This document shows positions 17,501 through 25,035 of a stretch of 64,000 bases of DNA, in pieces; position 1 is the stretch's first letter, and every line of letters starts with the position of its first letter. This DNA is from JALSRK01 sp964461995 (GTDB lineage Bacteria > Acidobacteriota > Terriglobia > Bryobacterales > Bryobacteraceae): contig CAYWXL010000006.1 in NCBI GenBank assembly GCA_964461995.1, forward strand, positions 1 to 64,000. Reading direction: 5' to 3'. The translations under genes were made by a program, and so were the position numbers. The notes below the pieces were generated by a model, which saw nothing but the letters and a program-made list of their open reading frames with translations, searched no databases and was not told the origin of the DNA.

Positions 17501-18899
17501 CGAATTCGCGTCCCCCGAGGGCAGGCAGTTCGTTTTAGAAGGCCGCAAATATATGCAGAAGGAGGAGACGGGCGGGCTGCGGGCGATGAGGGAGGTGCTG
17601 GAAGATTACACGACGCTGTTCTGCCGGGTTTATGAGGAAAGGAACAGCCGTTTGGAGGAGTTCAGTACAGCCTTGATGAAGTTCCGCACTTTCGAGGATC
17701 TCTCCGCCGTCCGCAACCTGACCGACTTTCTCGGTTCGTTCCGCGTGACGAACACCTCCGATCCGCTGCTCAAGCTCCAGGCCCAGGTGCGGTTCCTGGC
17801 CTTCACGACGCGCTTCGTGCTGGGCGAGTATGATCCGCTGGCAGCCGCACCGGGGGCGTTACCGGAAGATGTGCGGGGGGCCGTGCTGCGAGGCGCCGAG
17901 GAACCGGACTTCTTCTCGACGCGGCCCACTGCCGAGCTGCAGGCGATTCTCCGGGACCAACCGACCAAGCCCATCGAGGAATTGGTGAACACCCGGCAAG
18001 TCCGCATCGACTTCGACAAGAAGCGGATCTTCCGGGACTCGTTCTGGAAGGGGTCGTTTGCGCGGGACAGCCTGCTCGGATGGGCCGAGCGGTTGACTCA
18101 GGCCGGGACAGACGAGGCCGGCCGGAAGGCGGCAGGCGCCTTCGCCGGCGGTTCGTTCTGGAAGCGGTTCGACAAGGTAGAGAACGGCATCGCGACCGGG
18201 CACGTGGTCAACTACGAACTCTCGGCGATTCCCGGAGATCCGGAGGTTCGGGTGGTCGCCTATCCGAACAACGGCCGGCGGTATTTCCGGGCTGGGGACG
18301 AGGTGCTGTTACTGACTTACAAGAACCATCCCTACAAGGCCGTCTACGACACGATCAAGATCATCGACGAAGATTCGGCGATCGGGGTGATGCATGTAGG
18401 CGAGTTCCCGAACGGCATCGAGGTAGCTACGTTCGTAATGGAGCGCCACAACTACCCCTTCGAGAAGATGTCGGTGGAAGACCATCAGGCGGTCTTCCGG
18501 CATCCACGGGTTGGGGTTCCGTCGATGGAGGAGCTCTTGGGAAGCTGGCGGGGCCATCTGGTGTTCTTGACGCGTCCAAACGTGAGTTTGCTGAACCGGG
18601 CGAACCCCGTGCTTTTCCGGCTGACGTTCACACGGCGCCGGGGAAAGCTGGAAGGCCGTTACCGTTTCGGGCTCCTCGCCGGCTCGATGGAGCCGAGTTT
18701 CACCGATGAGTTCCTACGGCTCGACGATTTCACCGTGTTCCACGACGAGATCCGGAGGGTGGACGAGAACATGCTCATCGGTAAGTGGATGTCGCCGGAG
18801 CTTCCCCCTGGACTGCTGCGGGGCCTGGAAGATTACATAGAGCCGAGCCGCGACCGCTTCGGGTTCTATTACGTGTTGACGCGGGAGCCGGAGTCGTGA
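14511..18899 (+). CDS. Giant GMC (cholesterol-oxidase-like) oxidoreductase with duplicated C-terminal modules
   Basis: A 1462-residue protein starting at the ATG behind GGAGGGG (14501-14507). Residues 1-550 form an FAD-dependent GMC oxidoreductase of the cholesterol-oxidase type: dinucleotide motif DFVVVGSGYGGAITAAR (about 14-30), KGSGLGGTSLVNANVAI, and the C-terminal active-site region AHPLGGCPMG (about 481). Unusually it contains Cys189-x2-Cys192-x2-Cys195-x3-Cys199, a ferredoxin-like [4Fe-4S] pattern. The rest is non-catalytic by sequence. Module A (about 586-878) and module B (about 1147-1462) are diverged copies sharing QxPTKPIE, the (E/S)(Y/F)WKG motif, and DDFTxFHDEIRRxDENMLIGK-type motifs. 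They flank a middle domain (about 925-1045) like the linker of long ChoD-type fusions. No signal peptide or helical anchor is seen. Typical cholesterol oxidases are about 550 residues. The substrate is unknown, probably a sterol, terpenoid or other lipid alcohol. Confidence 0.88.
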   Translation: MLSKPWDQRKKAYDFVVVGSGYGGAITAARIAASGSGGKPSVCVLERGREWPIGSFPDRLDTALREQRSSANPLGLYELLSYRDISVIKGSGLGGTSLVNANVAIVPDEDVFEKGGWPASITMQGMKQYYERTRSVLAARPHPRAAELLKVQALGRRGAQLGMKAEALDLTVNFDIDGTNPHGVPQVPCTDCGDCVSGCNVGAKNTLYMNYLPMAFRAGADIFTQTKVEWIEKLDGGGWRIHGRHYPSKRSSRKFTLDAGNVILAAGSINSTEILMRSQMHGLKLSPAIGTSFGGNGDFFGLAYNGDHQTNVLGFGTDTRSGRVVRAPGPTIVGILRYLGDRLEERFAIEDLSFPSAYVEAAKAAFPFLQREDTDAGDEAAERARILRDMNPLGGDEAAGALNHTMLYLCMGFDDSRGFMEFDAPWFERDGRMRIVWRDAGGQPVFSRINQELRRHARAQGASFIENPLWSMFGVRHLITAHPLGGCPMGEDYMQGAVDEYGRVFSGEGSVHEGLYVADGAIVPTALGVNPFLTISALAERIAERIVRHEGGDRFPEPRRSAGFASIDARAVIEWPEFQLDKLFRQAPTKPIEVMLNSGRRSIDAAARTITNDEYWKGFFPPGHVLNTMSAAIFTGFKKRFFKKRRRVVGITSDTDGRINARNTLEEIEIKKRTGDLDPGRYILLRYEDPPWQGYYDVFKVINENLLIGRVYFGVYPHGIRLFTFPMTRTYGYGQMTVEDHRRLWQAATAPELQELAGVWRMEAVSNANHATSLAYLHFDRKPDGRLEARYQLLGLMEGLVTPRFVANHFELHDFTPFHDEIRKLDDDLMIGKYVMRIPPGAEALLPATSLGLLHPEPDGDGGRRFGFYYLLHRTQRKEIPPNRFLAPFFETELPSGLGMTFDERMVGRHQPIEEGLAWEEEGSSAVDIEFRVRMQISDVNEFLTGAAHEARLSGEITLGSFGGGEPMKMPVDPRRSFFNYLRVNEQTREAEMRYHLEFASPEGRQFVLEGRKYMQKEETGGLRAMREVLEDYTTLFCRVYEERNSRLEEFSTALMKFRTFEDLSAVRNLTDFLGSFRVTNTSDPLLKLQAQVRFLAFTTRFVLGEYDPLAAAPGALPEDVRGAVLRGAEEPDFFSTRPTAELQAILRDQPTKPIEELVNTRQVRIDFDKKRIFRDSFWKGSFARDSLLGWAERLTQAGTDEAGRKAAGAFAGGSFWKRFDKVENGIATGHVVNYELSAIPGDPEVRVVAYPNNGRRYFRAGDEVLLLTYKNHPYKAVYDTIKIIDEDSAIGVMHVGEFPNGIEVATFVMERHNYPFEKMSVEDHQAVFRHPRVGVPSMEELLGSWRGHLVFLTRPNVSLLNRANPVLFRLTFTRRRGKLEGRYRFGLLAGSMEPSFTDEFLRLDDFTVFHDEIRRVDENMLIGKWMSPELPPGLLRGLEDYIEPSRDRFGFYYVLTREPES
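16266..17144 (+). repeat. Module A of the internal duplication in the GMC protein
   Basis: Encodes about residues 586-878. Key elements in order are QAPTKPIEVMLN, DEYWKGFFPPGH, RYILLRYEDPPWQGYYDVFKVI, GVYPHGIRLFTFPM, QMTVEDHRRLW, HDFTPFHDEIRKLDDDLMIGK and RFGFYYLLHR. The same elements recur in the same order in module B. The repeat is seen at protein level; the DNA copies are well diverged. Confidence 0.75.
17949..18890 (+). repeat. Module B of the internal duplication in the GMC protein
   Basis: Encodes about residues 1147-1460. Corresponding elements are RDQPTKPIEELVN, DSFWKGSFARD, DEVLLLTYKNHPYKAVYDTIKII, GEFPNGIEVATFVM, KMSVEDHQAVF, DDFTVFHDEIRRVDENMLIGK and RFGFYYVLTR. It is slightly longer than module A because of an insert around 1190-1230. 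Confidence 0.75.
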
Positions 18900-18918
18900 G
18901 CTCCGGAGGGAAGGGAGG

Positions 18919-18947
18919 AGCCCGACGGCCTCACCGGCCGCCGGGCT
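18919..18947. terminator. Hairpin between convergent genes, bidirectional terminator
   Basis: AGCCCG-a-CGGCC, a 5-base loop, then GGCCG-c-CGGGCT: an 11-pair stem with one mismatch. It sits 20 bases after the GMC stop and 17 bases before the stop of the convergent gene. The placement and stability fit a shared terminator, though the T-tract is missing. Confidence 0.55.
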
Positions 18948-18963
18948 TGCTCCTTGGAGGGCG

Positions 18964-21378
18964 CTATTGGAGGGGGAACAAGACGGTATTACTCTCCCGC
19001 CCGTTCACGCGTACTTTCAGCTCGACGGTTGAGGCTGCGGGCAGGTTTTCGCCAATGGGCAGCCGGATGATGTCGGTTCCGGCAAATCCTGGGGCGCCGC
19101 CGACGAATTGTGGTTCCAAGAGCTGATCGCCGGCGAAAACTTCAACCTTGTCTACGGTGAGGAACTCGGGGCTTTCGGGCAGGGGGAAGCCGTAAGGGGC
19201 GACCTTGTCATAAGGCCCGAAGCCCGTACCGTAAATGGTGACTACCTCGCCGCGGCGCGCTGGGCTGTCCGGCGTGACCGGGCTGCCATCCTCATGGGAG
19301 GCCATGGCGAAGAGACGTTCCCCGAACACCCGAGTGAAGAGTCCGGGCGCGTTGCGCCGCACTTCGATCTCAGTCGTGATGTCCAACTCGCCCGGGCGGC
19401 TGATGACCACGGTCTGCTTGCCTTCCGGAGTATCCGGATGCAACACTGCATTGATCTGCTCTGGCGAGACGAACAGCAGCGCCAGGATGCGGCCATCCAC
19501 CATGACAGTCGTGCCGAGCAGCGTTTGCATCAGCGGATTCGTCGGACCGATCTGGAGGTGGGGGGCAAGCTTAGAACCATAGATCGAGATGATCGATCCT
19601 GGGGCCACAACTTCCTCCGGTGTCGGTCCGGCGGCGTTCTGCACCCAGGCCGGCGGCGCAACTTCGATTTCGTCAAGCATGGCGATGGCCCGCCGCGGCC
19701 GGTCCATTTTCAACTGGCCGGCGGGATAGGTTCCCTGGAGGTCTCCCTCCCAGCGGCGGAACCGGTATCCCTCGTTCGCTTCGGCCGTTACGCGGACGAG
19801 GGTTCCTTCCTGGTAGAAGCCGTCTTCGGAAGCCGGATTCAACGTAAAGGCGGCGCCACCCTCCGGAACCGACTTGGTCTCCAGCCAGTACTTTTTGACG
19901 TAGTTTGCCTTCAGGCGGATCGGCTCAGCACCGGTGAGGGTGACCGTCCGCGAACGCTCACCGCCGTCCGCCCACGAGTGGAAGTCAACACGGAAAGCAT
20001 GATTGATGCTGTGTTGGGCCGGCACGGTGACGGTGACTTCGGTCCCGTCGGGCCGGTCGATGACGCAAGGGGTATCGCAAGTGGCGCCGTCCACCTCGAC
20101 GGGGACTCGGACGGGTACAGTTTCCACCACCAATTGGCTGAGGAGCTCGTAGCGGGCGGTGAGCCGGAACCCGTGCTCGACGGCATCCTCGGGGATGGTG
20201 ACTTCCTGGGTCTGCTCGCCGCCGTTGGACCAGCCTGCGAACACCCACTTCCGGCCGTCCTTGTCGATTTGCTCTGACGGGGCCGAGACGGTGAAGACTT
20301 TGCCCGGCGCAACGACGAAGTTATAGGAGAGCCAGTTGTCCCGGCCGTCGATGGTGAGTTTGAAGCCGCTGGGCTGGGTGACGAAGCTCACCCGGGCGCC
20401 CTTGACAAACCGCGCCACCAGCACCTCCTGGCCTGACAGGCTGGTGACTTCGTACACCGAGTGGTTGCCCTGCCCGTTGCTGAAAGAGTCGAACACCCAT
20501 GGCGTGCCGGTCACGTCGTATTGGGGAGACGGCGCGCCGATCACGTGGCGGGTACCGAGCGCCCAATCGAATTCCCCCCGGCAGGCTGGAGACGCACCCG
20601 GCGCCGGACTCGGCGGCAAGAGGTCCGTAGTGGGACAGGGATCCTGCGACGGGGTCTTGATGCGAGCGCGGTCCACAAGGACTTCGAGCCCTAGCGGTTC
20701 CGTCAAGAACTTGACGCGTTTCGCTGGACGGAATACCGCCGTGATCGTCATTGCTGCCACGACATTGATTTCCTGCAGGAAGCTGTTCGGGGGACCGCCA
20801 TTGAGCATCCAGCCGATGAAAGCAAACCCGGGGTAAGCGTAGGCCTCGAGTCTGACCTCGCCTTCCGGCACCCACAAACTGGTGTTCCGGTAGTAGCACG
20901 TGGAATTGACGAAGACCACGCCGGCTCCGTTCGCCGCTTCAGGGGTACAAACTGCATCACTCGGGTCCGCCAGCGGGGTGGGCACGTCCCAGAAGTTCAG
21001 TGTCACGCGGTGTTCGACCTCGACCCGCAATTCGATGAGGTTCGCCTCCGGGTGAGCGATGACAGATATGATCGGCCCAGCCCCGAGATTCATCACGCCA
21101 GAGTGGTCCACCCAGCCGCGGAACACGAAACGAGTGTTTGAGTACGGGTTGTTTCCCCCGATGTACTGGTATCCATCTTTGGACTGCTGGAACTCCAGCA
21201 CATGCTGAGTGCCTTCGACCCAAAAAAACGTGGCCGAGCCAGTGTACGGGATGCCATCCACTCGAAACCTGGCCTGGGGGTGGCTGGCGTAAATCGTGAC
21301 CTTGTGGGGCGTAGCCTGGGCGCAGAGTTCGGCCGCGGCGGTTACCACGAACAGGGCGAGGAAAGCTATCCTTTTCAT
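18964..21378 (-). CDS. Secreted repeat protein with TIGR03437-type C-terminal domain
   Basis: An 804-residue protein. The frame is open upstream to 21534, but the ATG at 21378 has an AGAGGA ribosome binding site and starts a signal peptide (KRIAFLALFVVTAAAELCA). Residues about 25-570 contain several bacterial surface repeats of about 80-100 residues (PEGA / divergent InlB B-repeat style), with phrases such as ARFRVDGIPYTG, FIGWMLNGG, KWVFAGWSNGGEQTQEVTIPE and YRFRRWEGDL. The last 230 residues are the TIGR03437 domain of Solibacter-type proteins: VQNAAG near its start, APGSIISIYGSKLAP, LLFVSPEQINAVLHPDTPEG, RRGEVVTIYGTGFGP and a final VRVNGRESNTVLFPLQ. The role is probably extracellular or surface, with unknown ligand. 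This domain is the best lineage marker in the window. Confidence 0.88.
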   Translation of the reverse strand: MKRIAFLALFVVTAAAELCAQATPHKVTIYASHPQARFRVDGIPYTGSATFFWVEGTQHVLEFQQSKDGYQYIGGNNPYSNTRFVFRGWVDHSGVMNLGAGPIISVIAHPEANLIELRVEVEHRVTLNFWDVPTPLADPSDAVCTPEAANGAGVVFVNSTCYYRNTSLWVPEGEVRLEAYAYPGFAFIGWMLNGGPPNSFLQEINVVAAMTITAVFRPAKRVKFLTEPLGLEVLVDRARIKTPSQDPCPTTDLLPPSPAPGASPACRGEFDWALGTRHVIGAPSPQYDVTGTPWVFDSFSNGQGNHSVYEVTSLSGQEVLVARFVKGARVSFVTQPSGFKLTIDGRDNWLSYNFVVAPGKVFTVSAPSEQIDKDGRKWVFAGWSNGGEQTQEVTIPEDAVEHGFRLTARYELLSQLVVETVPVRVPVEVDGATCDTPCVIDRPDGTEVTVTVPAQHSINHAFRVDFHSWADGGERSRTVTLTGAEPIRLKANYVKKYWLETKSVPEGGAAFTLNPASEDGFYQEGTLVRVTAEANEGYRFRRWEGDLQGTYPAGQLKMDRPRRAIAMLDEIEVAPPAWVQNAAGPTPEEVVAPGSIISIYGSKLAPHLQIGPTNPLMQTLLGTTVMVDGRILALLFVSPEQINAVLHPDTPEGKQTVVISRPGELDITTEIEVRRNAPGLFTRVFGERLFAMASHEDGSPVTPDSPARRGEVVTIYGTGFGPYDKVAPYGFPLPESPEFLTVDKVEVFAGDQLLEPQFVGGAPGFAGTDIIRLPIGENLPAASTVELKVRVNGRESNTVLFPLQ

Positions 21379-21721
21379 CGATTTGCGTCCTCTTGCGTGG
21401 GTGTCTAAGGCCACCGGCGAGTCAAAAGACCGTACACGTGACACCACACGAATCCACGGACGTAATCGGCAGGTCGGGACTACTTCTTTAGCAACCTCGT
21501 GGAGCTGGTGAGAAGAGTCCGGGGCCGGTTTCACCGTCGAACAGGAGCCGGATAGCTCTGAGCCGTAACGGATTTCCGGCTGCCCTCGTCGCTACAGCCA
21601 AGCGAGGTTCCAAGGCAGGTTTCTGCAGCCTAGCGGTCTGGCAAGCAGGGCGCGAGGGGCTCCGGGTGGTCTGAGCGCAATTCATCCCCAAAGCGGCAAA
21701 ATTGGACAGCGGAGAAGGAAA
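21379..21721. other. Intergenic, no gene seen
   Basis: About 340 bases upstream of the TIGR03437 gene. Short open frames lack ribosome binding sites and similarity. A TTGACT hexamer (minus strand, about 21424) lies upstream of that gene, but no -10 box at proper spacing was found. No riboswitch core was recognised. Confidence 0.5.
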
Positions 21722-21744
21722 TGGCGGGCTGACAAAGCCCGCCA
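21722..21744 (-). terminator. Rho-independent terminator of the PEP-CTERM gene
   Basis: Read on the minus strand, TGGCGGGCT, a 5-base loop and AGCCCGCCA form a perfect 9-base-pair stem followed by the T-rich TTTCCTTCT. It lies about 30 bases after the stop of the PEP-CTERM gene. Confidence 0.8.
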
Positions 21745-21775
21745 CAGTAAATTCTTGATTCCTCAGCAGAAGGTA

Positions 21776-22513
21776 CTACGCACTTTGCCGGCGCCGCAGG
21801 TAGAACAAGCCGAGCAAACCGGCCCCGACCAGCGCAAACGACATCGGTTCCGGCACGGGGAGCAAACTCACATTGTCCAACAGAGCGCCGAAAGAGTCAG
21901 CTAAACCCAGAGCCCGAAATTCAAGCGTGTGCATCCCGACCGACAAATTCAGCTCGGACGACATCTGTCTTTGCCACGTCTCTTGGGTCGGCTTGTCCAC
22001 GACCATGATCTGCTGCCCGTCGAGGTACACGCCGATAGCGAACGTCGTCAGCCCCTGGTTCGGATCGGGAATTTGGGAAGTGTTCAAGGCGGATTGCCAT
22101 TCCGACAAACGGCTGCGGTAATCGAAGGCAAGCCAAAAGGCAGTAGGATCGCCGGCCCCGATCTCGAAGGTCTGCTGGATGGAACTGTTGTAGCAGCAGT
22201 ACATATCGCCGTTACCAGCGACTCCGTGGGTGTCCAGTTCCACGACGAGCCCTTCCGGAAACCGCCGCTGGACCTCGATCCGATTCGCCAACGTCCCCTG
22301 CGTCCAACTATCTCCGGGGCCGGTCGCACTGGGCAGGCTGGCGTAAGTGTCCCACCACTCATAGCCGGGACTCCCCAAGTTATTCAATGCGGTGGAATTC
22401 GTTAATCCAACCCGACCGTCAACGGCTTCGAAATCGCCATTGTCGATGAAATCGGCCTGAGCAGCAAACGTGCCAACGAGTAGTAGGGCAATCGCCGCTA
22501 ACGAACGTTTCAT
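21776..22513 (-). CDS. PEP-CTERM sorting-signal protein
   Basis: A 245-residue exported protein. The signal peptide is KRSLAAIALLLVGTFAAQA. The C-terminus is a clear PEP-CTERM tripartite signal: VPEPMSF, a hydrophobic helix (ALVGAGLLGLFYL), then RRRQSA. In known systems the exosortase EpsH/XrtA cleaves such signals and delivers the protein to the exopolysaccharide matrix; no exosortase is in this window. The body starts FIDNGDFEAVDG and looks like a carbohydrate-binding, DUF642-like beta-sandwich (VELDTHGVAGNGDMYCCYNSSIQQTFEI, LDNVSLLPVP). Start choice is firm because of GGAGGAGAG just upstream. A well-formed promoter and terminator flank it, so it is monocistronic. Confidence 0.9.
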   Translation of the reverse strand: MKRSLAAIALLLVGTFAAQADFIDNGDFEAVDGRVGLTNSTALNNLGSPGYEWWDTYASLPSATGPGDSWTQGTLANRIEVQRRFPEGLVVELDTHGVAGNGDMYCCYNSSIQQTFEIGAGDPTAFWLAFDYRSRLSEWQSALNTSQIPDPNQGLTTFAIGVYLDGQQIMVVDKPTQETWQRQMSSELNLSVGMHTLEFRALGLADSFGALLDNVSLLPVPEPMSFALVGAGLLGLFYLRRRQSA

Positions 22514-22572
22514 AGCTCTCCTCCTGCCGCCCGCACAGACACTTACCGCCGCTGGTCTGCAGGCTGCCCCAC

Positions 22573-22601
22573 ATTATGACTCAACAGCATGGGAAAGGCA
22601 A
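22573..22601 (-). promoter_or_regulatory. Sigma-70-type promoter of the PEP-CTERM gene
   Basis: On the minus strand, TTGCCT (22596-22601) and CATAAT (22573-22578) are separated by exactly 17 bases. Transcription would start near 22566, giving a leader of about 50 bases before the ATG at 22513. Confidence 0.6.
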
Positions 22602-22931
22602 GGGGTTTGTCGGGGTTCCGGGCCGCCGACGGTCTGTCGAGCCCGCATTGAGTACTAGGAGTTTGTGTCCCGATCCGAGCAACGCTGGCCTGCAGGCGTG
22701 CGGTCTGGTTCAGGCAGATGGGGGAGGCACACGAATTTGGCTCTGGCAGAGGGCGGTTCGATTGAGTCCTAACCGATTGAGCAACAAGAGATTGGAGGTT
22801 GTCAGCGTTGGCCTCCTCATGCTTCGAGCTGATTGAGCCTTCGAGTTGTGGAGCCCAAATCTTGTGTCCTCCCTATCGTAATCCTAGACGTCGTCGTGTA
22901 ACGTACTTCATGAGGCTCGAGGTCAAGGAAC
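22602..22931. other. Intergenic, no gene seen
   Basis: About 330 bases, less GC-rich than the surroundings, between the PEP-CTERM promoter and the 3' end of trmO. No open frame with a ribosome binding site and no clear terminator or RNA fold was recognised. Confidence 0.5.
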
Positions 22932-23696
22932 TCACGGAATCAGCCGGCGGAAGCGGTTGGTGGGCAGTAGTTGATAACGCGCCAAGCCGTGCTGGTGTTC
23001 CAGGACCACCTCGAGATTCGAGCTGAACTTCAGAGTGCCGCGGCCTGGAGTGCAACGGGTCATGCCGATAAAGGCGTCGATCAGCACCGGGCGAGTCAAG
23101 GGCACGGTGGCGCGGAGACCTTGCGGTTCAGTGAAGTCCAAGACATCCGCGCGGAAATCGGTGTATATTTCCACAGCAACGTCGAGCTCTCGCCCGTGGC
23201 CGCCGCAAAAGTTCACCGCTTGGGTGCGCAGCGACTCAAACAGGGCCTCGCGGTCCGCAGGCCTGCCGATCTGAGTATTGCGGGCGGCGTAGACGGCGTC
23301 GCGGGAGAGGAAGTAGGGCTTGAGGTCGATCACCGGGGTGCCGTTGATGAAATCCAAGCGGTCGAACTCGATGCGGGAGCCGGAGACGCGGACGATGCGG
23401 GCCAGGGTGAGACCGATGGGGTTGGGTCTGACCGGCGAACGCACGGCGAAGACGCCGTGAAGGTTGGCTTCGGTACGTTCGGGGATCCCTCGCGGGATGA
23501 CTTGCAAGACGTCGCGTTCGGCCTGGTCGAGCCAAGCAAGGACCCACAGGTGCGAATGCTTCTCCAGCCGGTGCAGGCCCGGCTCGAACTCCGGGAACAG
23601 CTCGACGGCGGCGGGCCCGCCGAGGCGCGGAACTCCTTTGCGATGACGAAACTCGGAAACCACCCGCCCGATGGGCCGCAGAACGATCTCACTCAC
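22932..23696 (-). CDS. trmO: TrmO-type tRNA (t6A37) methyltransferase with C-terminal extension
   Basis: TrmO (TsaA/VirR10 family) methylates N6-threonylcarbamoyladenosine 37 of tRNAs with S-adenosylmethionine, using an unusual beta-barrel fold. The core (about 1-148) shows IGRVVSEF, VPRLGG, LWVLAWLDQ and the family signature GVFAVRSPVRPNPIGLT (about 81-97), then DFINGTPVIDLKPY. The protein is 254 residues. Beyond about 150 there is an extra domain of about 100 residues with FCGGHGRELDVAVEIYTDF and IGMTRCTPGRGTL. This faintly recalls FmdE-like Cys/His regions, but I cannot assign it. The start overlaps the end of the sulfatase-like gene by 8 bases, so it is translated as the third gene of the M28-sulfatase-trmO operon. 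Confidence 0.88.
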   Translation of the reverse strand: MSEIVLRPIGRVVSEFRHRKGVPRLGGPAAVELFPEFEPGLHRLEKHSHLWVLAWLDQAERDVLQVIPRGIPERTEANLHGVFAVRSPVRPNPIGLTLARIVRVSGSRIEFDRLDFINGTPVIDLKPYFLSRDAVYAARNTQIGRPADREALFESLRTQAVNFCGGHGRELDVAVEIYTDFRADVLDFTEPQGLRATVPLTRPVLIDAFIGMTRCTPGRGTLKFSSNLEVVLEHQHGLARYQLLPTNRFRRLIP

Positions 23697-25020
23697 GGAC
23701 CTTTAACCCCGATGGCAGTATTTTGTCGGCCGCCCGCCGCATCCAGTCGCGGAGGATCGCGCGCATCTCGTCGCGGGTGCGCCGGAAAGGTTTTTCCCCA
23801 GCAAGGTTCTCCATCTCGTACGGGTCTCGGCTGAGATTGTAAAGGTGGGTGATCCGCATTTCCCGGTCTGCGACGACCTTATCGAACCCGCGGACGACCA
23901 TGCGCCACTCGCTGCGCGAGCCAAGGCGTCCCTGGCAGTATACCGATTCCGGTCCCTTTACTTCTCCGCCCTCGATGACGCCAGCGAGGTTCCTGCCGGG
24001 CAAGCCGGACATTCGGAAGCCGGCCAGGTACAGGACGGTGGGGACGATATCGGTGGTGGAGACCGGCAAATGGTGCACGGCGCCGGCTGCGATGGCGGCC
24101 GGGTAGCGGATGACGAGGGGAACGCGCACGGCTTCTTCGTAGAAGATGCGGGCGCCCTGGAGCCCGTGGGAGCCCAGCATGTCTCCGGAGTCCGAGGTGA
24201 ACACGACGATGGTGTCGCCGCCCGCGCCGGATTCCTCCAGCGAGTCCAGCACCAGCCCGACGCAGGCGTCCAGGGCCGAGCACATGGCGTAGTATTCGGC
24301 CAGCGCCTGTTGGACGGCCGGGGCGCTTTCGGCGGGCACGTTGAGACGCAAGGAGAAACGGCGCTCCCGGTAGAGTTCGCGGAAACGGGGCGGGGCTAGC
24401 CGAGGACCGGCGGGAGGGCCCCAGGCGAGGCACAGAAAAAACGGGTTCTGACGCTGTTTTTCCATGAACTTCGCGGCGAGGCGGGCTTGGAACTCTGGTT
24501 CGAATCCCGAAGCCGTCCTAGGCTCGGGGGAGTCAAGGAAGTACGGCGCATCGTAATAGCGGCGGACCCGGTTGGCGGCTGCCCAGTAGGTAAAGCCGTG
24601 GCGGCGCGGCCCCGGCGGAACGTAGCCGGGAACAGCGTGGCCGTCCAGGCGCCAATGGCCGACGAAGCCGGATTCATAGCCAACCTCAGCGAGGATCTCG
24701 GCCAACGTGGCGGCATCCTCGGAGATCCGGTCGCCGTCGGTGAAGACGCCGCAGGCATGGGGGTAAAGGCCGGTCAGGATGGCGGCGCGGCCCGGTCCCG
24801 GCTCGGGGTTGGCCGTGTAAGCGCGGGTAAACCACGCTCCCTCGGCGGTGAGCCGGGCGAGATTCGGCGCTTCCAGCTCTTCATCCACGCCCGGCCACGT
24901 TGGTCCGCGCCATCCGCCGGCGATCATAAAAACGATATTCGGGAGCCGCCTTGCGGCCCCGGAGACGCCGAGACCGCCCGTCGAAGCCAGGAGCGTTTCC
25001 AGGAATCGGCGGCGGGTCAT
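23689..25020 (-). CDS. Sulfatase-fold protein lacking catalytic residues (pseudo-sulfatase)
   Basis: A 443-residue alkaline-phosphatase-superfamily protein with a Tat-like leader (TRRRFLETLLAST). The fold is plain: LPNIVFMI, the region around RAAILTGLYPHACGVF, DTIVVFTSDSGDMLGSHG, and RVPLVIRYPAAIAAG. Yet each active-site element of sulfatases is altered. The formylglycine nucleophile of CxPxR is Pro74 in PGPGR. The metal-binding DD after the first strand is Gly35-Gly36 (MIAGGW). The GKWH lysine/histidine pair is His-Arg (VGHWRLDG). The metal Asn/His after Asp277 is Ser278. It should not hydrolyse sulfate esters by the known mechanism. It may bind a substrate or partner instead. It lies 15 bases after the M28 peptidase gene and overlaps trmO. 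Confidence 0.85.
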   Translation of the reverse strand: MTRRRFLETLLASTGGLGVSGAARRLPNIVFMIAGGWRGPTWPGVDEELEAPNLARLTAEGAWFTRAYTANPEPGPGRAAILTGLYPHACGVFTDGDRISEDAATLAEILAEVGYESGFVGHWRLDGHAVPGYVPPGPRRHGFTYWAAANRVRRYYDAPYFLDSPEPRTASGFEPEFQARLAAKFMEKQRQNPFFLCLAWGPPAGPRLAPPRFRELYRERRFSLRLNVPAESAPAVQQALAEYYAMCSALDACVGLVLDSLEESGAGGDTIVVFTSDSGDMLGSHGLQGARIFYEEAVRVPLVIRYPAAIAAGAVHHLPVSTTDIVPTVLYLAGFRMSGLPGRNLAGVIEGGEVKGPESVYCQGRLGSRSEWRMVVRGFDKVVADREMRITHLYNLSRDPYEMENLAGEKPFRRTRDEMRAILRDWMRRAADKILPSGLKVRE

Positions 25021-25035
25021 CGCCCCAACCTTACC

